Part shown: in pieces, positions 1 through 9,983 of the stretch
Position numbering within the stretch: the first letter of the stretch is position 1
Layout: each line of letters starts with the position of its first letter
From: an uncultured Clostridia bacterium
GTDB lineage: Bacteria > Bacillota > Clostridia > Monoglobales > Monoglobaceae
Direction: 5' to 3'
Length of the DNA: 64,000 nucleotides
NCBI GenBank assembly: GCA_947589045.1
Contig: CANQBQ010000001.1
Span: 1-64,000, forward strand
Position numbers and translations under genes: made by a program
Notes under the pieces: generated by a model
Databases searched by the model: none
Seen by the model: only the letters and a program-made list of their open reading frames with translations
Told to the model about the DNA's origin: nothing

Positions 1-46
1 AACCTCCTATGGTATTTTTATTCTACCATAGGAGGTGCTTTTTGTC
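1..46 (+). terminator. Hairpin terminator at the left window edge
   Basis: Bases 2-14 and 24-36 form a perfect 13-bp inverted repeat with a 9-base loop. A T-rich run (40-43 and after) follows. It looks like a rho-independent terminator for a gene left of the window, and it insulates the recombinase promoter from that gene. Confidence 0.6.
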
Positions 47-93
47 TATTGTCCGTTTTTTCTGGTTCGGTTCAAAAATGGACGCTTTTCCTA

Positions 94-122
94 TTGCCTT
101 TTATTATTTCATATGGTATAAT
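94..122 (+). promoter_or_regulatory. Sigma-A type promoter of the recombinase gene
   Basis: A -35-like TTGCCT (94-99) and a perfect TATAAT (117-122) are 17 bases apart, with TGG just before the -10. Transcription would start near 129. The ribosome site GAGAGG lies at 153-158, before the ATG at 168. Confidence 0.6.
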
Positions 123-167
123 AAAGACAAAACAGAACGGATTAGATGAAACAGAGAGGTTTTTTCT

Positions 168-1703
168 ATGAACATTGCCGCTTATTGCCGGGTCTCTACG
201 GACAAGGAAGATCAACTTAACAGCTTAGAAGCACAGAAGGAATTTTTTGCGGAATACACCGACCGCACAGGGGACAACCTTGTTCGACTTTACGCGGACG
301 AGGGGCTTTCCGGCACAAAGATTAAAAACCGAAAACAGTTTTTGCAAATGATGGCGGATGCGGAGCATGGCTTGTTTGATAGGGTGGTGGTGAAGGACAT
401 TTCCCGCTTTGCCCGAAACACGGTGGACTTGCTGCAAAATATCCGAAGGCTGAAAGCGTTGGGAATCGAGACACAGTTTCTTACGGCAGAAATGGTGAGC
501 ATGGGGAACAGCGAATTCGTACTGACGGTTTTTGGCGCGCTGGCACAGGAAGAAAGCGCCAACACGTCCAAACGGGTCAAATTCGGGAAAAAGCTGAATG
601 CAGAAAAAGGGCGTGTTCCCAATCTTGTCTATGGCTATGACAAAATTCCCGGCGACTATTTTAATTTGACCGTCAACCAAGAAGAGGCCGCCGTCATTTG
701 TCAGATTTATGCGTGGTATATTCACGATGGATATGGAGCTTCAAAAATTTCTTCGTTCTTAAACGCCCGGAACATCCGTACCAAACGAAACTGCAAGTGG
801 AGCCAGAACGGAATCTGCCGGATTCTAACCAATGAGCTTTATACTGGGAAAATCATCAACGGCAAACAGGAGGTATCGGATTTTCTTACAGGACAGCGTA
901 CAGAAAAGGACGAAACGGATTGGATCGTTGTGGAGCGCCCCGATCTGCGCATTATTGAGCCGGAAATCTTTGAACAGGCGGGGCAGATTATGCAGTCCCG
1001 CGGACAGATGTTCAAGGTCAATCAGGAACGGCAGAGCAACAAGCACCTTTTTTCGACTTTGATTAAGTGCAAAGAATGCGGATGGTCATTCCGGCGTACC
1101 GTCCGCACTTATAAAAACACCTATATTCGCTGGGTTTGCTCCGGGCACAATGGCCGGGGTGCGGAAAGCTGCCCCAATACTGTCGCCGTGGATGAGGACG
1201 AACTGATTGAAGTATTGCAGGAATACTTTTCAAGGCTTCTGAAAACAAAAAAGAATGTAATACGCCATGTCATAGATGAATTTCAGAAGGTTTACAAGGC
1301 GAAGGATGAAAACTTAAACTATGAAAAAGAACTGAACGACCGTCTTGCCAAGGTGCAAAAGACACGGCAGAAATACATGGATATGTACACAGATGATTTG
1401 ATTTCCCGCGAGGAACTGAACAGCAAAATCGGCGGTATGAAAGCAGAAGCGGAGCGGCTGGAAAACGAATTGAAAATGGTGTCTTATCACCTTACCAAAG
1501 GAGAGCAGTTAGAAACCATTTTACAAAACACCTTTCAAGACATTGCCGACATCGCTGATGTGCGGCAGATGACGAACGCGCAGCTCCGGCGTATTATTCA
1601 GAAAATCGAAGTGGACAAGGACGGAAACGTAGATATTTACCTGCGGCTGCTTGGAGATTTAGGACTGGACGAAACCGTTCTAATTCGTAACGACAATACA
1701 TAA
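168..1703 (+). CDS. Large serine recombinase (resolvase/invertase family)
   Basis: A site-specific recombinase of the large serine type that moves clostridial transposons, phages and skin-like elements. The N-terminal resolvase domain begins with YCRVST; Ser10 is the expected nucleophile. It also carries a conserved arginine-rich SRFARN segment and the EFVLTVFGALAQEES helix. A recombinase domain follows (about 160-270), then a zinc-ribbon with CKEC and a distal Cys pair (about 300-345), a coiled coil (about 370-450) and a C-terminal tail. At 511 residues it is full length for the family. It has its own promoter and lies beside core genes, which suggests the edge of an integrated element whose body is outside the window. 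Codon use is less G+C-rich than in secA. The target site cannot be read from this sequence. Confidence 0.9.
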   Translation: MNIAAYCRVSTDKEDQLNSLEAQKEFFAEYTDRTGDNLVRLYADEGLSGTKIKNRKQFLQMMADAEHGLFDRVVVKDISRFARNTVDLLQNIRRLKALGIETQFLTAEMVSMGNSEFVLTVFGALAQEESANTSKRVKFGKKLNAEKGRVPNLVYGYDKIPGDYFNLTVNQEEAAVICQIYAWYIHDGYGASKISSFLNARNIRTKRNCKWSQNGICRILTNELYTGKIINGKQEVSDFLTGQRTEKDETDWIVVERPDLRIIEPEIFEQAGQIMQSRGQMFKVNQERQSNKHLFSTLIKCKECGWSFRRTVRTYKNTYIRWVCSGHNGRGAESCPNTVAVDEDELIEVLQEYFSRLLKTKKNVIRHVIDEFQKVYKAKDENLNYEKELNDRLAKVQKTRQKYMDMYTDDLISREELNSKIGGMKAEAERLENELKMVSYHLTKGEQLETILQNTFQDIADIADVRQMTNAQLRRIIQKIEVDKDGNVDIYLRLLGDLGLDETVLIRNDNT

Positions 1704-1839
1704 GGATATAACGGAAAGGCTTGAAACCATAAATAAAAATCTTGCCGGAGCGGTTGCCGAGGTGCTTTTGGAGAACAAGCAGGAGCGTCACATACGCGGA
1801 GGTATGGCAACCAAGGAAAAATACGCGCGCCGTGCATAA
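1684..1839 (+). other. Open frame remnant after the recombinase (uncertain)
   Basis: This frame is open for 51 codons, overlaps the recombinase stop and ends at TAA 1837-1839. It has no good start codon near its beginning. The peptide ends with a basic HIRGGMATKEKYARRA segment that looks protein-like. It may be the 3' end of a gene cut by the element, or the remnant of a small accessory gene downstream of the recombinase. It is not recognised. Confidence 0.2.
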
Positions 1840-1860
1840 ACACATAACAAAAACAGACAG

Positions 1861-1890
1861 CAGCCCCGCCTCAGCGCGGGGCTGTTGTTT
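1861..1890 (+). terminator. Rho-independent terminator after the recombinase region
   Basis: CAGCCCCGC (1861-1869) pairs with GCGGGGCTG (1876-1884). TTGTTT follows. It separates the recombinase unit from secA. Confidence 0.75.
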
Positions 1891-1926
1891 GCGCGGAAGC
1901 CGGGAATATTTCGGCGCGCTGATTTA

Positions 1927-1955
1927 TCGACAATTTGGGTATTGCATAATATATA
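1927..1955 (+). promoter_or_regulatory. Probable promoter upstream of secA
   Basis: TCGACA (1927-1932) and TATATA (1950-1955) are 17 bases apart, 85 bases before the preferred secA start and just after a terminator. The match to consensus is moderate. Confidence 0.4.
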
Positions 1956-2040
1956 AAAAAATGATAAAATAAATAATGTATTGCTTATCGGCGGAGGTTT
2001 TGCCGACTTAAGCGGAGAGAAAAACAAAGGAATGATTGTT

Positions 2041-4815
2041 ATGGGAATAAAAGGAATGATTGAAAAGGTTATCGGCACCTACAGCGACAGAGAGTTAAAG
2101 CGCATAACGCCGATAATGGAGAGCGTTTTGGCGCTTGATGAGAAAACAGCCGCGCTTAGCGACGCGGAGCTTCGCGCGAAAACTCCCGAATTTAAGGAGC
2201 GATTGAAAAACGGGGAGACGCTCGACGATATTTTGCCCGAGGCGTTTGCCGTGGTGCGCGAGGCGGGACTTCGGGTGCTCGGAATGAAGCACTTTCCGGT
2301 TCAGGTATTGGGCGGAATAGTTTTGCATCAGGGCAGAATTTCGGAGATGAAAACCGGTGAAGGTAAGACGCTTGTCGCGACGCTTCCCGCGTACTTAAAC
2401 GCGCTCACGGGCAGAGGGGTGCATATCGTAACGGTCAACGATTACCTTGCAAAGCGCGACAGCGAGTGGATGGGCAAGCTGTATAACTTCCTCGGACTCA
2501 CCGTGGGTCTTATAGTTCACGATATGGACAACAAGGCGCGCCGCGACGCGTATGCTGCGGACATCACCTACGGCACGAACAACGAGATGGGCTTTGACTA
2601 TCTGCGTGACAATATGGTTATTTACAAAGAGAACAAGGTTCAGCGCGGACACGCTTACGCGATAGTGGACGAGGTGGACAGTATTTTGATAGATGAGGCG
2701 CGAACCCCGCTTATAATTTCGGGTATGGGCGACAAGTCCACAAACCTTTACGAAACCGCGGACAAGTTCGCAAAGGGGCTGCGCTTTCGGAAGGTGGTCG
2801 AGACCGACGCCAAGCAGGAGGCGGAGGAGGTTTACACCGACGTTGACTACGTTGTTGACGAAAAGGCACACACCGCGACGCTTACGCCGTCGGGCGTTAA
2901 GAAGGCAGAGCAGGCGTTCGGCGTTGACAATCTCACCGACCCCGACAATATGACGCTTTCGCACCACATAAATCAGGCGATAAAGGCGAACGGTGTTATG
3001 AAGCGGGACAAGGACTACGTTGTGCGCGATGGGCAGGTTATCATAGTAGACGAGTTTACAGGCCGTCTGATGTTCGGCAGACGTTACAGCGACGGACTGC
3101 ACCAGGCTATCGAGGCTAAAGAGGGCGTTAAGGTCGAAAACGAGAGCAAGACGCTTGCGACAATTACGTTCCAGAATTACTTCCGTCTTTACGATAAGCT
3201 GTCGGGTATGACGGGTACGGCGCAGACCGAGGAGGACGAGTTCCAGGAGATTTACTCGCTTGACGTAATCGTGATACCGACAAACAAGCCCCTTGTGCGT
3301 CAGGATTTGCCCGATTTGATTTACAAGACCGAGAAGGAGAAGTTCGGCGCGGTCATAAATGAGATTATAGAGGCGCACGAAAAAGGTCAGCCGGTCCTCA
3401 TCGGCACCGTTTCGATAGAAAAGTCGGAGCTTTTAAGCTCTCTGCTTAAGAAAAAGGGAATTAAGCACAACGTCTTGAACGCGAAGTTCCACGAAAAAGA
3501 GGCAGAGATAGTCGCTCAGGCGGGTCAGCGGGGCGCGGTTACGATAGCGACCAATATGGCGGGTCGAGGAACCGATATTGTGCTCGGCGGAAATGCCGAG
3601 TTCCTTGCGAGACGCGAGATGGAGCGGCTCGGCTATGACGACGCTATGATAAATCAGGCTACGGGCTTTGCGGAGACCGACGACGCCGAAATTTTGGAGG
3701 CGCGCACAAAGTTTTCGGAGCTGGAGAGCGAATTTAAAAAGGAGCTTGCGCCCGAGCAGGCGGAGGTTCTGGCGGCGGGCGGTCTTTATATAATCGGCAC
3801 CGAGCGTCACGAGAGCAGACGTATAGACAACCAGCTCCGAGGCCGTGCGGGTCGTCAGGGAGACGTCGGCAAGACGAGATTTTTCCTGTCGCTCGAGGAC
3901 GACTTGATGCGACTTTTCGCGTCGGATAAAATTTCACGCATAATGGATATGGTCGGCTTTGACGAGGGCGAAGCTATCGAGAGCAAGATGGTGTCCAACA
4001 CGCTCGAAACCGCGCAGGCGCGCGTTGAGGGCAGAAACTTTGACATCAGACGCCACGTTTTGCAGTACGACGACGTTAACAACCAGCAGAGAGAGATTAT
4101 ATACAAGCAGAGAAATCAGGTGCTTGAAAACGAGGATTTGAAGGAAACCATCCTTTCGATGATAAAGAGCACCGCGCTTGAAATCGTCAGAAGAATTGCG
4201 GGCGACAAGCCGCACGCCGAGGAGTGGGATATGAACGCTCTGCGCGACAGCGTGGCGGCGGAGTTCGGCGCGGTCGACGAGGGCGCGCTCGTGTTTAACG
4301 AGTACGACATCGACCATATGACGGTCGATAGTCTGGCGGATGAGATCTCCGATTATGCGGCGGCGAAGTATGATGAGCGCGAGGCAATCTTCGGCGAGGA
4401 CGAAAGCGGCGGCAAGCGTATGCGCGAGGTAGAGCGCGTCGTGCTTTTGCAGGTGGTTGACCGCAAGTGGATGGACCACATCGACAATATGGAGCAGCTT
4501 CGTCAGGGAATAAGTCTGCGTGCTTACGCACAGCGCGACCCGGTGGTTGAGTATAAATTTGAAGCTATGGATATGTTCGAGGAAATGATTGACTCGATAA
4601 AAGAGGAAACGGTGAGATTTTTGTTCCACGTCGTTCCTCAGGCTCAGGTACAGCGCGTGCAGGTGGCGAAGCCGACGAGCGAGAGCGCGGGCGGCGACGG
4701 CACGGTAAAGAAAAAGCCGGTTGTCAAAAAGGCTAAGGTCGGCAGAAACGACCCGTGCCCGTGCGGAAGCGGAAAGAAGTATAAGAACTGCTGCTTGGGC
4801 AAGGACGAAGCGTAA
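2041..4815 (+). CDS. secA: Preprotein translocase ATPase SecA
   Basis: SecA is the motor ATPase that pushes unfolded preproteins through SecYEG; SecY is encoded at 59.2 kb. Visible are Walker [10 protein letters not shown] (near residue 105), the [12 protein letters not shown] Walker B segment, the preprotein cross-linking region, the second nucleotide-binding fold ending in [11 protein letters not shown], the helical wing/scaffold, and a C-terminal zinc motif [13 protein letters not shown] that binds SecB or ribosomes in relatives. I prefer the ATG at 2041 (924 residues): AAAGGA lies 8 bases upstream and the protein then starts like other SecAs. The frame also opens at TTG 1981. The gene is followed at 40 bases by prfB, a common neighbour in Bacillota. 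Confidence 0.97.
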   Translation: MGIKGMIEKVIGTYSDRELKRITPIMESVLALDEKTAALSDAELRAKTPEFKERLKNGETLDDILPEAFAVVREAGLRVLGMKHFPVQVLGGIVLHQGRISEMKTGEGKTLVATLPAYLNALTGRGVHIVTVNDYLAKRDSEWMGKLYNFLGLTVGLIVHDMDNKARRDAYAADITYGTNNEMGFDYLRDNMVIYKENKVQRGHAYAIVDEVDSILIDEARTPLIISGMGDKSTNLYETADKFAKGLRFRKVVETDAKQEAEEVYTDVDYVVDEKAHTATLTPSGVKKAEQAFGVDNLTDPDNMTLSHHINQAIKANGVMKRDKDYVVRDGQVIIVDEFTGRLMFGRRYSDGLHQAIEAKEGVKVENESKTLATITFQNYFRLYDKLSGMTGTAQTEEDEFQEIYSLDVIVIPTNKPLVRQDLPDLIYKTEKEKFGAVINEIIEAHEKGQPVLIGTVSIEKSELLSSLLKKKGIKHNVLNAKFHEKEAEIVAQAGQRGAVTIATNMAGRGTDIVLGGNAEFLARREMERLGYDDAMINQATGFAETDDAEILEARTKFSELESEFKKELAPEQAEVLAAGGLYIIGTERHESRRIDNQLRGRAGRQGDVGKTRFFLSLEDDLMRLFASDKISRIMDMVGFDEGEAIESKMVSNTLETAQARVEGRNFDIRRHVLQYDDVNNQQREIIYKQRNQVLENEDLKETILSMIKSTALEIVRRIAGDKPHAEEWDMNALRDSVAAEFGAVDEGALVFNEYDIDHMTVDSLADEISDYAAAKYDEREAIFGEDESGGKRMREVERVVLLQVVDRKWMDHIDNMEQLRQGISLRAYAQRDPVVEYKFEAMDMFEEMIDSIKEETVRFLFHVVPQAQVQRVQVAKPTSESAGGDGTVKKKPVVKKAKVGRNDPCPCGSGKKYKNCCLGKDEA

Positions 4816-4854
4816 ATAAAAATAATAATCAAGGTGTGAAAGAGGAGTGATAGG

Positions 4855-5968
4855 ATGTTAGAATTTGACGAGTACCGTCTGAAGCTGGACGGTATGAAAG
4901 ACAGCATTACCGAACTGAGGGATTCACTTTAACATAGAAAAGACGAAAACCGAAATTGCGGAGCTTGAAGAAAAGACCTCCGCGCCCGATTTTTACAGCG
5001 ATATGAGCAGTGCGGGCGCGACGCTTCAGCGTATAAAGGGGCTGAAGGACAAGATTGAGAGGTTTGACGCTCTGTACTCCGAGTGGGAGGACGCGAAGGC
5101 GCTTGTCGCGCTTGCAATCGAGGAGGACGAGGACGATTTGCTCGGCGAGATAACTGAGAGCGTTGCCTCGGTAGAGAAAACGCTCGAAGATATGAAGCTG
5201 GAGACGCTTCTTTCGGGTCAGTACGATGCAAACAACGCGATTTTGACTCTCCACGCGGGTGCGGGCGGCACCGAGGCGCAGGACTGGTGCGAAATGCTGC
5301 TTCGTATGTATACGAGATGGGCTGAAAGACGCGGCTTTAAAATAGAGACCATCGACTATCTCGCGGGCGAAGAAGCGGGCGTTAAAAGCGTGACGTTTGA
5401 AATAGACGGTCTTAACGCATACGGCTACGCCAAGGCGGAAAAGGGGGTTCACCGGCTGGTGCGTATCTCCCCGTTTGACGCGGCGGGCAGACGGCATACC
5501 TCGTTTGCGTCGCTGGAGGTCACGCCTGTGCTGAGCGAGGACGTTGAGGTAAACATTCGCCCCGAGGATATAAGGGTGGATACCTACCGCAGCTCGGGCG
5601 CGGGCGGGCAGCACGTCAACAAAACCGAGTCGGCCATACGAATAACCCACTTGCCGACCGGCATTGTCGTCACCTGTCAGAACGAGCGCTCTCAGCACAA
5701 GAACCGCGATATGGCTATGCGCGTGCTTTTGTCAAAGCTCGCAGAGATAGCGGAGCGCGAGCAGAAAGAGAAGATAGAGGATATTCAGGGCGTTCAGATG
5801 GAGATAGGCTGGGGCAGTCAGATACGCTCCTATGTTTTCCATCCGTACACAATGGTAAAGGACCACCGCACGAACTATGAAACGGGAAACATAAACGCGG
5901 TTATGGACGGAGATTTGGACGGCTTTATCAACGCGTATCTGAAGGCTAAATCAAGAGGAGAATTGTAA
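4855..5968 (+). CDS. prfB: Peptide chain release factor 2, expressed by programmed +1 frameshift
   Basis: RF2 releases the peptide at UGA and UAA codons. The ATG at 4855 has GAGGAG at 4842-4847. Frame 0 runs 25 codons and meets TAA at 4930-4932 after CTT (4927-4929). Skipping the T at 4930 continues as Asn-Ile-Glu-Lys and gives about 370 residues, the usual RF2 length. A Shine-Dalgarno-like GAGGGA (4917-4922) lies 4 bases before CTT, as expected for the stimulator. In the joined protein the RF2 codon-reading SPF falls at about 205-207 and the catalytic GGQ at about 250-252, matching known RF2 positions. The odd point is that the stop in the slippery site is UAA, where the canonical site is CUU UGA C. 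The gene ends in TAATG, overlapping the start of prfA. Starting at ATG 5003 would lose the N-terminal domain. Confidence 0.93.
4917..4933 (+). promoter_or_regulatory. prfB: prfB programmed frameshift site with UAA stop
   Basis: An internal SD-like GAGGGA, a 4-base spacer, then CTT TAA C. CUU is the known slippery P-site codon. In known autoregulation, slow termination at this stop lets the ribosome shift +1 and make full-length RF2. With UAA, both RF1 and RF2 could read the stop. Confidence 0.85.
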
Positions 5969-7038
5969 TGTTTGACAAATTATCATTTGTTGAGGAGAGG
6001 TATGAGGAGCTGAGCCGCCGTATAAGCGACCCCGAGGTAATTGCCGACCATGAGGTGTGGCAGAAGCTCTGCAAGGAACATTCCGACATAACTCCCATAG
6101 TCGAAAAATACCGCGAATACAAGCAAAATAAAGATACGCTCGACGAGGCGGCGGAGATGCTCCGCGAGGGCGGTCTTGAAAAGGAGTTCCGCGAGCTGCT
6201 TGACGACGAGATAAAGTCGGCAAAGGAGAACATCGAGCGAATTTCGGAGGAGCTTAAAATTTTGTTGCTCCCCAAGGACCCGAACGACGACAAGAACGTA
6301 ATAGTTGAAATACGCGGCGGAGCGGGCGGCGACGAAGCCGCTCTTTTCGCGGCAGACCTGTTCCGTATGTACTCTATGTATGCGGAGTCGAAAAGGTGGA
6401 AAACCGAGGTCTTGTCGTCCAACGAGACGGGCATAGGCGGATACAAGGAAATATCGTTCCAGATAACGGGAGCCGGCGCGTACAGCAGGCTTAAGTTCGA
6501 GAGCGGGGTTCACCGCGTTCAGAGAATACCCGAGACCGAGTCGGGAGGAAGAATACACACGTCGACCGTGACCGTGGCGATTATGCCCGAGGCGGAGGAG
6601 GTGGACGTGGAGATAAACCCCGACGACTTGCAGATAGACACCTATCGCAGCTCGGGCGCGGGCGGACAGCACGTCAACAAGACCGAGTCCGCCATAAGAA
6701 TAACCCATATCCCGACCGGACTCGTCATAACCTGTCAGGATGAGCGTTCTCAGCATAAGAACCGCGAGGCGGCGATGAAGATGCTCCGCTCAAGGCTCTA
6801 TCAGATGAAGGAGGAGGAGCAGGCGGCGGCTGTTGCGGCGGACAGAAAAAGTCAGGTCGGCACGGGCGACCGAAGCGAGAGAATAAGAACGTACAACTAT
6901 CCGCAGGGCAGAGTTACCGACCACAGAATAGGGCTTACCCTGTATAAAATAGAGCAGATAATGAACGGAGATTTGGACGAGATAATAGACGCGCTCATAG
7001 CCTCCGACCAGAGCGATAAGCTGAAAAATGAGGCGTGA
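5968..7038 (+). CDS. prfA: Peptide chain release factor 1
   Basis: RF1 releases peptides at UAA and UAG. The 356-residue protein has the RF1 codon-reading PET at 188-190 (PAT in E. coli at the same place) and GGQ at about 232-234 inside [15 protein letters not shown]. The ATG shares its A with the prfB stop (TAATG), so translation is probably coupled to RF2. prfA is more often found with prmC; no prmC is visible here. The GGQ regions of prfA and prfB are closely alike at the DNA level, as expected for paralogues. Confidence 0.97.
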   Translation: MFDKLSFVEERYEELSRRISDPEVIADHEVWQKLCKEHSDITPIVEKYREYKQNKDTLDEAAEMLREGGLEKEFRELLDDEIKSAKENIERISEELKILLLPKDPNDDKNVIVEIRGGAGGDEAALFAADLFRMYSMYAESKRWKTEVLSSNETGIGGYKEISFQITGAGAYSRLKFESGVHRVQRIPETESGGRIHTSTVTVAIMPEAEEVDVEINPDDLQIDTYRSSGAGGQHVNKTESAIRITHIPTGLVITCQDERSQHKNREAAMKMLRSRLYQMKEEEQAAAVAADRKSQVGTGDRSERIRTYNYPQGRVTDHRIGLTLYKIEQIMNGDLDEIIDALIASDQSDKLKNEA

Positions 7039-7042
7039 TTTT

Positions 7043-8032
7043 ATGAAGCGCGGAAAATTTGAGCCCGAGAGGGTCAACACGAGGATTTTAAGCGCGTCCG
7101 AGGTTTCGGAGGCGGCGGAGATTTTAAGAAACGGCGGCACGGTGGCTTTCCCCACCGAGACGGTCTACGGCTTGGGCGCAAACGCGCTGTCCGAGACGGC
7201 GGTAAAGAAAATTTTTAAGGCAAAGGGTCGTCCGTCCGACAACCCTTTAATTGTGCATATAGCAGACATCGAAGCGGTCGAGCGTCTGGCGGAGGAGGTG
7301 CCGCCCGCCGCGCGTCTTTTGATGAAAGAATTTTGGAGCGGACCGCTGACGATTATTTTAAAGCGCAAGAGCGCGGTACCCGACGTTGTGACCGCGGGGC
7401 TTGACACGGTGGGCATAAGAATGCCGTCCGAGCCGCTTGCGCGGGAACTGATACGTCTTGCGGGCGTACCCGTCGCCGCGCCGAGCGCGAACATTTCGGG
7501 CAGACCCAGCCCCACCACGGCGGCGCACGTCATCGACGATATGGACGGCCGCGCCGACGCCATTCTTTGCGGCGGCGACTGCGGCGTGGGCGTGGAGTCC
7601 ACCGTTATAGATATGAGCGCGGACGTGCCGACGATACTTCGCCCGGGCGGAATAAGCGCGAGCCGCATAGAAGCCGTGATTGGAGAGGTCAGGAGCGGGC
7701 GCGGACTTTCGGAGAGCGAAGCCCCGAAGTCCCCGGGTATGAAATACCGCCACTACGCGCCCCGCGCAAGGGTGGTAATATACGGTGACCCGTCGGAGGT
7801 CAAGGGCGAAAATGTCGGCGTTATGGCGTTTGAAAGCCGCGCGGCTGAATTTAAGGGTATGCCGCTCATAAGCCTCGGCAGTACGCCGCAGGACGCGGCG
7901 CGGCGGCTGTTCAAAGGGCTTCGCGAGCTGGACAAGCTCGGAGTCGACGTGATATTTGCGCCGCAAATACCCGACGGCGACGACTGGGCGGCGGTAAGAA
8001 ACAGATTATATAAATCGGCGGGTGGAATATAG
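7043..8032 (+). CDS. tsaC: L-threonylcarbamoyladenylate synthase (TsaC2/Sua5/YwlC)
   Basis: It makes threonylcarbamoyl-AMP from threonine, bicarbonate and ATP, the first step of t6A37 in ANN-decoding tRNAs. The YrdC domain shows PTETVYGLGANA, KGRPSDNPL and SANISGRPSP. A C-terminal Sua5 domain follows a linker with SPGMKYRHYAP, so this is the long Sua5 type (about 330 residues). ATG 7043 has GAGG 9 bases upstream; an in-frame ATG at 7028 overlaps prfA by 11 bases. Either way it is closely linked to prfA. TsaD, TsaE and TsaB are encoded within the next 4 kb. Confidence 0.94.
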   Translation: MKRGKFEPERVNTRILSASEVSEAAEILRNGGTVAFPTETVYGLGANALSETAVKKIFKAKGRPSDNPLIVHIADIEAVERLAEEVPPAARLLMKEFWSGPLTIILKRKSAVPDVVTAGLDTVGIRMPSEPLARELIRLAGVPVAAPSANISGRPSPTTAAHVIDDMDGRADAILCGGDCGVGVESTVIDMSADVPTILRPGGISASRIEAVIGEVRSGRGLSESEAPKSPGMKYRHYAPRARVVIYGDPSEVKGENVGVMAFESRAAEFKGMPLISLGSTPQDAARRLFKGLRELDKLGVDVIFAPQIPDGDDWAAVRNRLYKSAGGI

Positions 8033-8034
8033 CT

Positions 8035-8472
8035 ATGAAATATCTCTTTGTATGCACGGGAAACACTTGCAGAAGCCCTATGGCGGAGGGTATTTTTAAT
8101 AAGATCGCCAAGGAGCGCGGCTCGGACGACACGGCGGGCTCAGCGGGCATTTTCGCGGCTGAGGGCGGCTCGGCGAGCAAAAACGCGGTTGACGCGCTCG
8201 CGGAGAAGGGCGCGGATATAAGCGGACACAAGTCGAGGCGCGTCACGCCCGAAATGTCGGCGGAGTATGACGAGATTTTAACTATGACAAAATCTCACGC
8301 AGACATTTTAAAGGGCGCGCTGCCGCAGTTTGGTTACAAGATAAGAACTCTGTCCGAGGCGGCGGGCGGCGGCGGAGAGATTTCCGACCCGTTCGGCGGA
8401 GACCTTGACGCTTACCGTGCGTGCCGCGACGAGATAGAAAGACTTGTTGAGAAGCTGTGGGATAACAAATGA
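8035..8472 (+). CDS. ywlE: Low-molecular-weight phosphatase, protein-arginine phosphatase type (YwlE-like)
   Basis: The P-loop CTGNTCRS holds Cys7 (nucleophile), Thr11 and Arg13; a late DPFGG carries the general acid Asp. In B. subtilis YwlE the Thr at this P-loop position favours phosphoarginine over phosphotyrosine, and it is present here. No McsB arginine kinase lies in the window, so specificity is inferred from that residue and from position after the Sua5 gene, as with ywlC-ywlE in Bacillota. The gene begins 2 bases after tsaC and overlaps the next gene by 4 bases. Confidence 0.85.
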   Translation: MKYLFVCTGNTCRSPMAEGIFNKIAKERGSDDTAGSAGIFAAEGGSASKNAVDALAEKGADISGHKSRRVTPEMSAEYDEILTMTKSHADILKGALPQFGYKIRTLSEAAGGGGEISDPFGGDLDAYRACRDEIERLVEKLWDNK

Positions 8473-8912
8473 TACGGTATGATGTTTTAAGGCAAAAGTA
8501 TATAAAGGCTATGAGCGAGATAGAGCGGGAGTGCTTCGACGACCCGTGGAGTGAGGAAATGCTTGCGGGCGAGCTTGATAACCCGCTCGCGTTTTACGTT
8601 GTCGCGCTCCGCGGCGAAAGGGTGGTCGGCTATGCGGGTATGCACAAGGTGCTTGACGAGGCGTATATAACGAATGTCGCCGTGACCGCCGACTTCCGAA
8701 GGCGCGGGATAGCGGATGCGCTTATGGAGCATTTATTCGGCGAGTGCCGAGACAGCGGGATAGACTATATAACGCTTGAGGTCAGAGAGGACAACACGGG
8801 CGCACAGCGGCTTTACGAAAAAAACGGCTTTGAAAGGTGCGGTCGGCGGGTCAAATATTACGGCGGCGTGACCGACGCGTTGATATACTCGCGTTACGGA
8901 CTTTTAAAATGA
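8469..8912 (+). CDS. rimI: Ribosomal-protein-alanine N-acetyltransferase RimI
   Basis: A GNAT acetyltransferase that uses acetyl-CoA to acetylate the N-terminus of ribosomal protein S18 in characterised species. The AcCoA-binding motif is [15 protein letters not shown] and the C-terminal part has [18 protein letters not shown]. Length 147 is normal. Its ATG overlaps the phosphatase stop (ATGA). It sits between t6A genes, and rimI is often linked with tsaB/tsaD. Confidence 0.9.
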   Translation: MIRYDVLRQKYIKAMSEIERECFDDPWSEEMLAGELDNPLAFYVVALRGERVVGYAGMHKVLDEAYITNVAVTADFRRRGIADALMEHLFGECRDSGIDYITLEVREDNTGAQRLYEKNGFERCGRRVKYYGGVTDALIYSRYGLLK

Positions 8913-8931
8913 ATTTACGGAGGACGGGGAA

Positions 8932-9933
8932 ATGCTTATTCTCGGAATTGAGAGCTCGTGCGACGAAACGGCGGCGGCGGTGGTTCGCGACGGCACCGAG
9001 GTTTTGTCGAACGTGATAAACTCACAGATTGAAATACATAAGGAATACGGCGGTGTGGTACCCGAAATAGCGTCGCGCAACCACATTAAGAACATCAGCG
9101 CGGTGATAGATAAGGCGCTGTCGGACAGCGGAAAAGCCATCTCCGAGATTGACGCGGTGGCGGTGACCTACGGACCGGGGCTGGTCGGTGCGCTTTTGGT
9201 GGGCGTTTCGGCGGCAAAAGGGCTTGCGTTTGCGGCAAAGAAGCCGCTTATTCCCGTAAACCACATAAAAGGGCATATCTGCGCCAACTATATTGAAAAT
9301 CCCGACTTCAAGCCGCCTTTTATATGCCTTGTGGCGTCCGGCGGACACAGCCATATTGTGCTGGTTAAGAGTTACAGCGAGTACGAAACTCTCGCGCGTA
9401 CCTTTGACGACGCGGCGGGAGAGGCGTTTGATAAAGTCGCGCGCGTTATGGGGCTGGGCTATCCCGGCGGACCCAAGATACAAAAGTGCGCCGAAGGCGG
9501 CAACCCCGAAGCGATACGTTTTCCGCGCGTTAAAATGGGCGAGCGGGGATTTGATTTCAGCTTCAGCGGACTTAAGACCGCAGTCATAAATTATATTCAT
9601 ACCGCCGAGCAAAAGGGAGAGCAGGTAAACATCAGCGACGTTGCCGCCTCGTTTCAGGAGGCGGTCGTGGATACGCTCAGCAGTCACCTTATAGACTGCG
9701 CGAAGCTCTGCGGCGTTGAGAGAATTTCACTCGCGGGCGGAGTCGCGGCGAACGCGCCTCTGAGAGCGCGTGTCGAGCGGCTGGCGCGGGAGAACGGTAT
9801 GGAGTTCAACTGCCCGAGAATGTCGCTTTGCACCGACAACGCCGCGATGATTGCGTGCTGCGGATATTACGAGTTTAAGGCGGGCTCCGTCGCAGACCTT
9901 ACGCTGAACGCCACCCCGTCTCTGCCGATTTAG
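8932..9933 (+). CDS. tsaD: tRNA threonylcarbamoyltransferase subunit TsaD
   Basis: The catalytic subunit that moves the threonylcarbamoyl group to N6 of A37. It is an ASKHA-fold protein starting with [13 protein letters not shown]. The metal ligands His111 and His115 are in NHIKGHI, and the late Asp is in [18 protein letters not shown] and the SGGHSH loop are also present. At 333 residues it is full length. GGAGG-like bases precede the ATG. TsaB and TsaE, its partners, are encoded about 1 kb downstream across a terminator and a convergent gene. Confidence 0.97.
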   Translation: MLILGIESSCDETAAAVVRDGTEVLSNVINSQIEIHKEYGGVVPEIASRNHIKNISAVIDKALSDSGKAISEIDAVAVTYGPGLVGALLVGVSAAKGLAFAAKKPLIPVNHIKGHICANYIENPDFKPPFICLVASGGHSHIVLVKSYSEYETLARTFDDAAGEAFDKVARVMGLGYPGGPKIQKCAEGGNPEAIRFPRVKMGERGFDFSFSGLKTAVINYIHTAEQKGEQVNISDVAASFQEAVVDTLSSHLIDCAKLCGVERISLAGGVAANAPLRARVERLARENGMEFNCPRMSLCTDNAAMIACCGYYEFKAGSVADLTLNATPSLPI

Positions 9934-9940
9934 TAAAAAG

Positions 9941-9972
9941 AAAATCCACTCATATAGAGTGGATTTTTGGTC
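9941..9972. terminator. Bidirectional terminator between tsaD and the deaminase gene
   Basis: AAAATCCACT (9941-9950) pairs with AGTGGATTTT (9958-9967) around a short ATATA loop, with A and T runs on both sides. It can serve both converging genes. Confidence 0.85.
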
Positions 9973-9983
9973 TTATGTAAAAA

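Noticed and set aside
5003-5968. prfB as a short gene starting at ATG 5003
   Set aside because: It would remove about 49 residues of domain 1. The upstream ATG with ribosome site and the CTT TAA C shift site explain the full protein.
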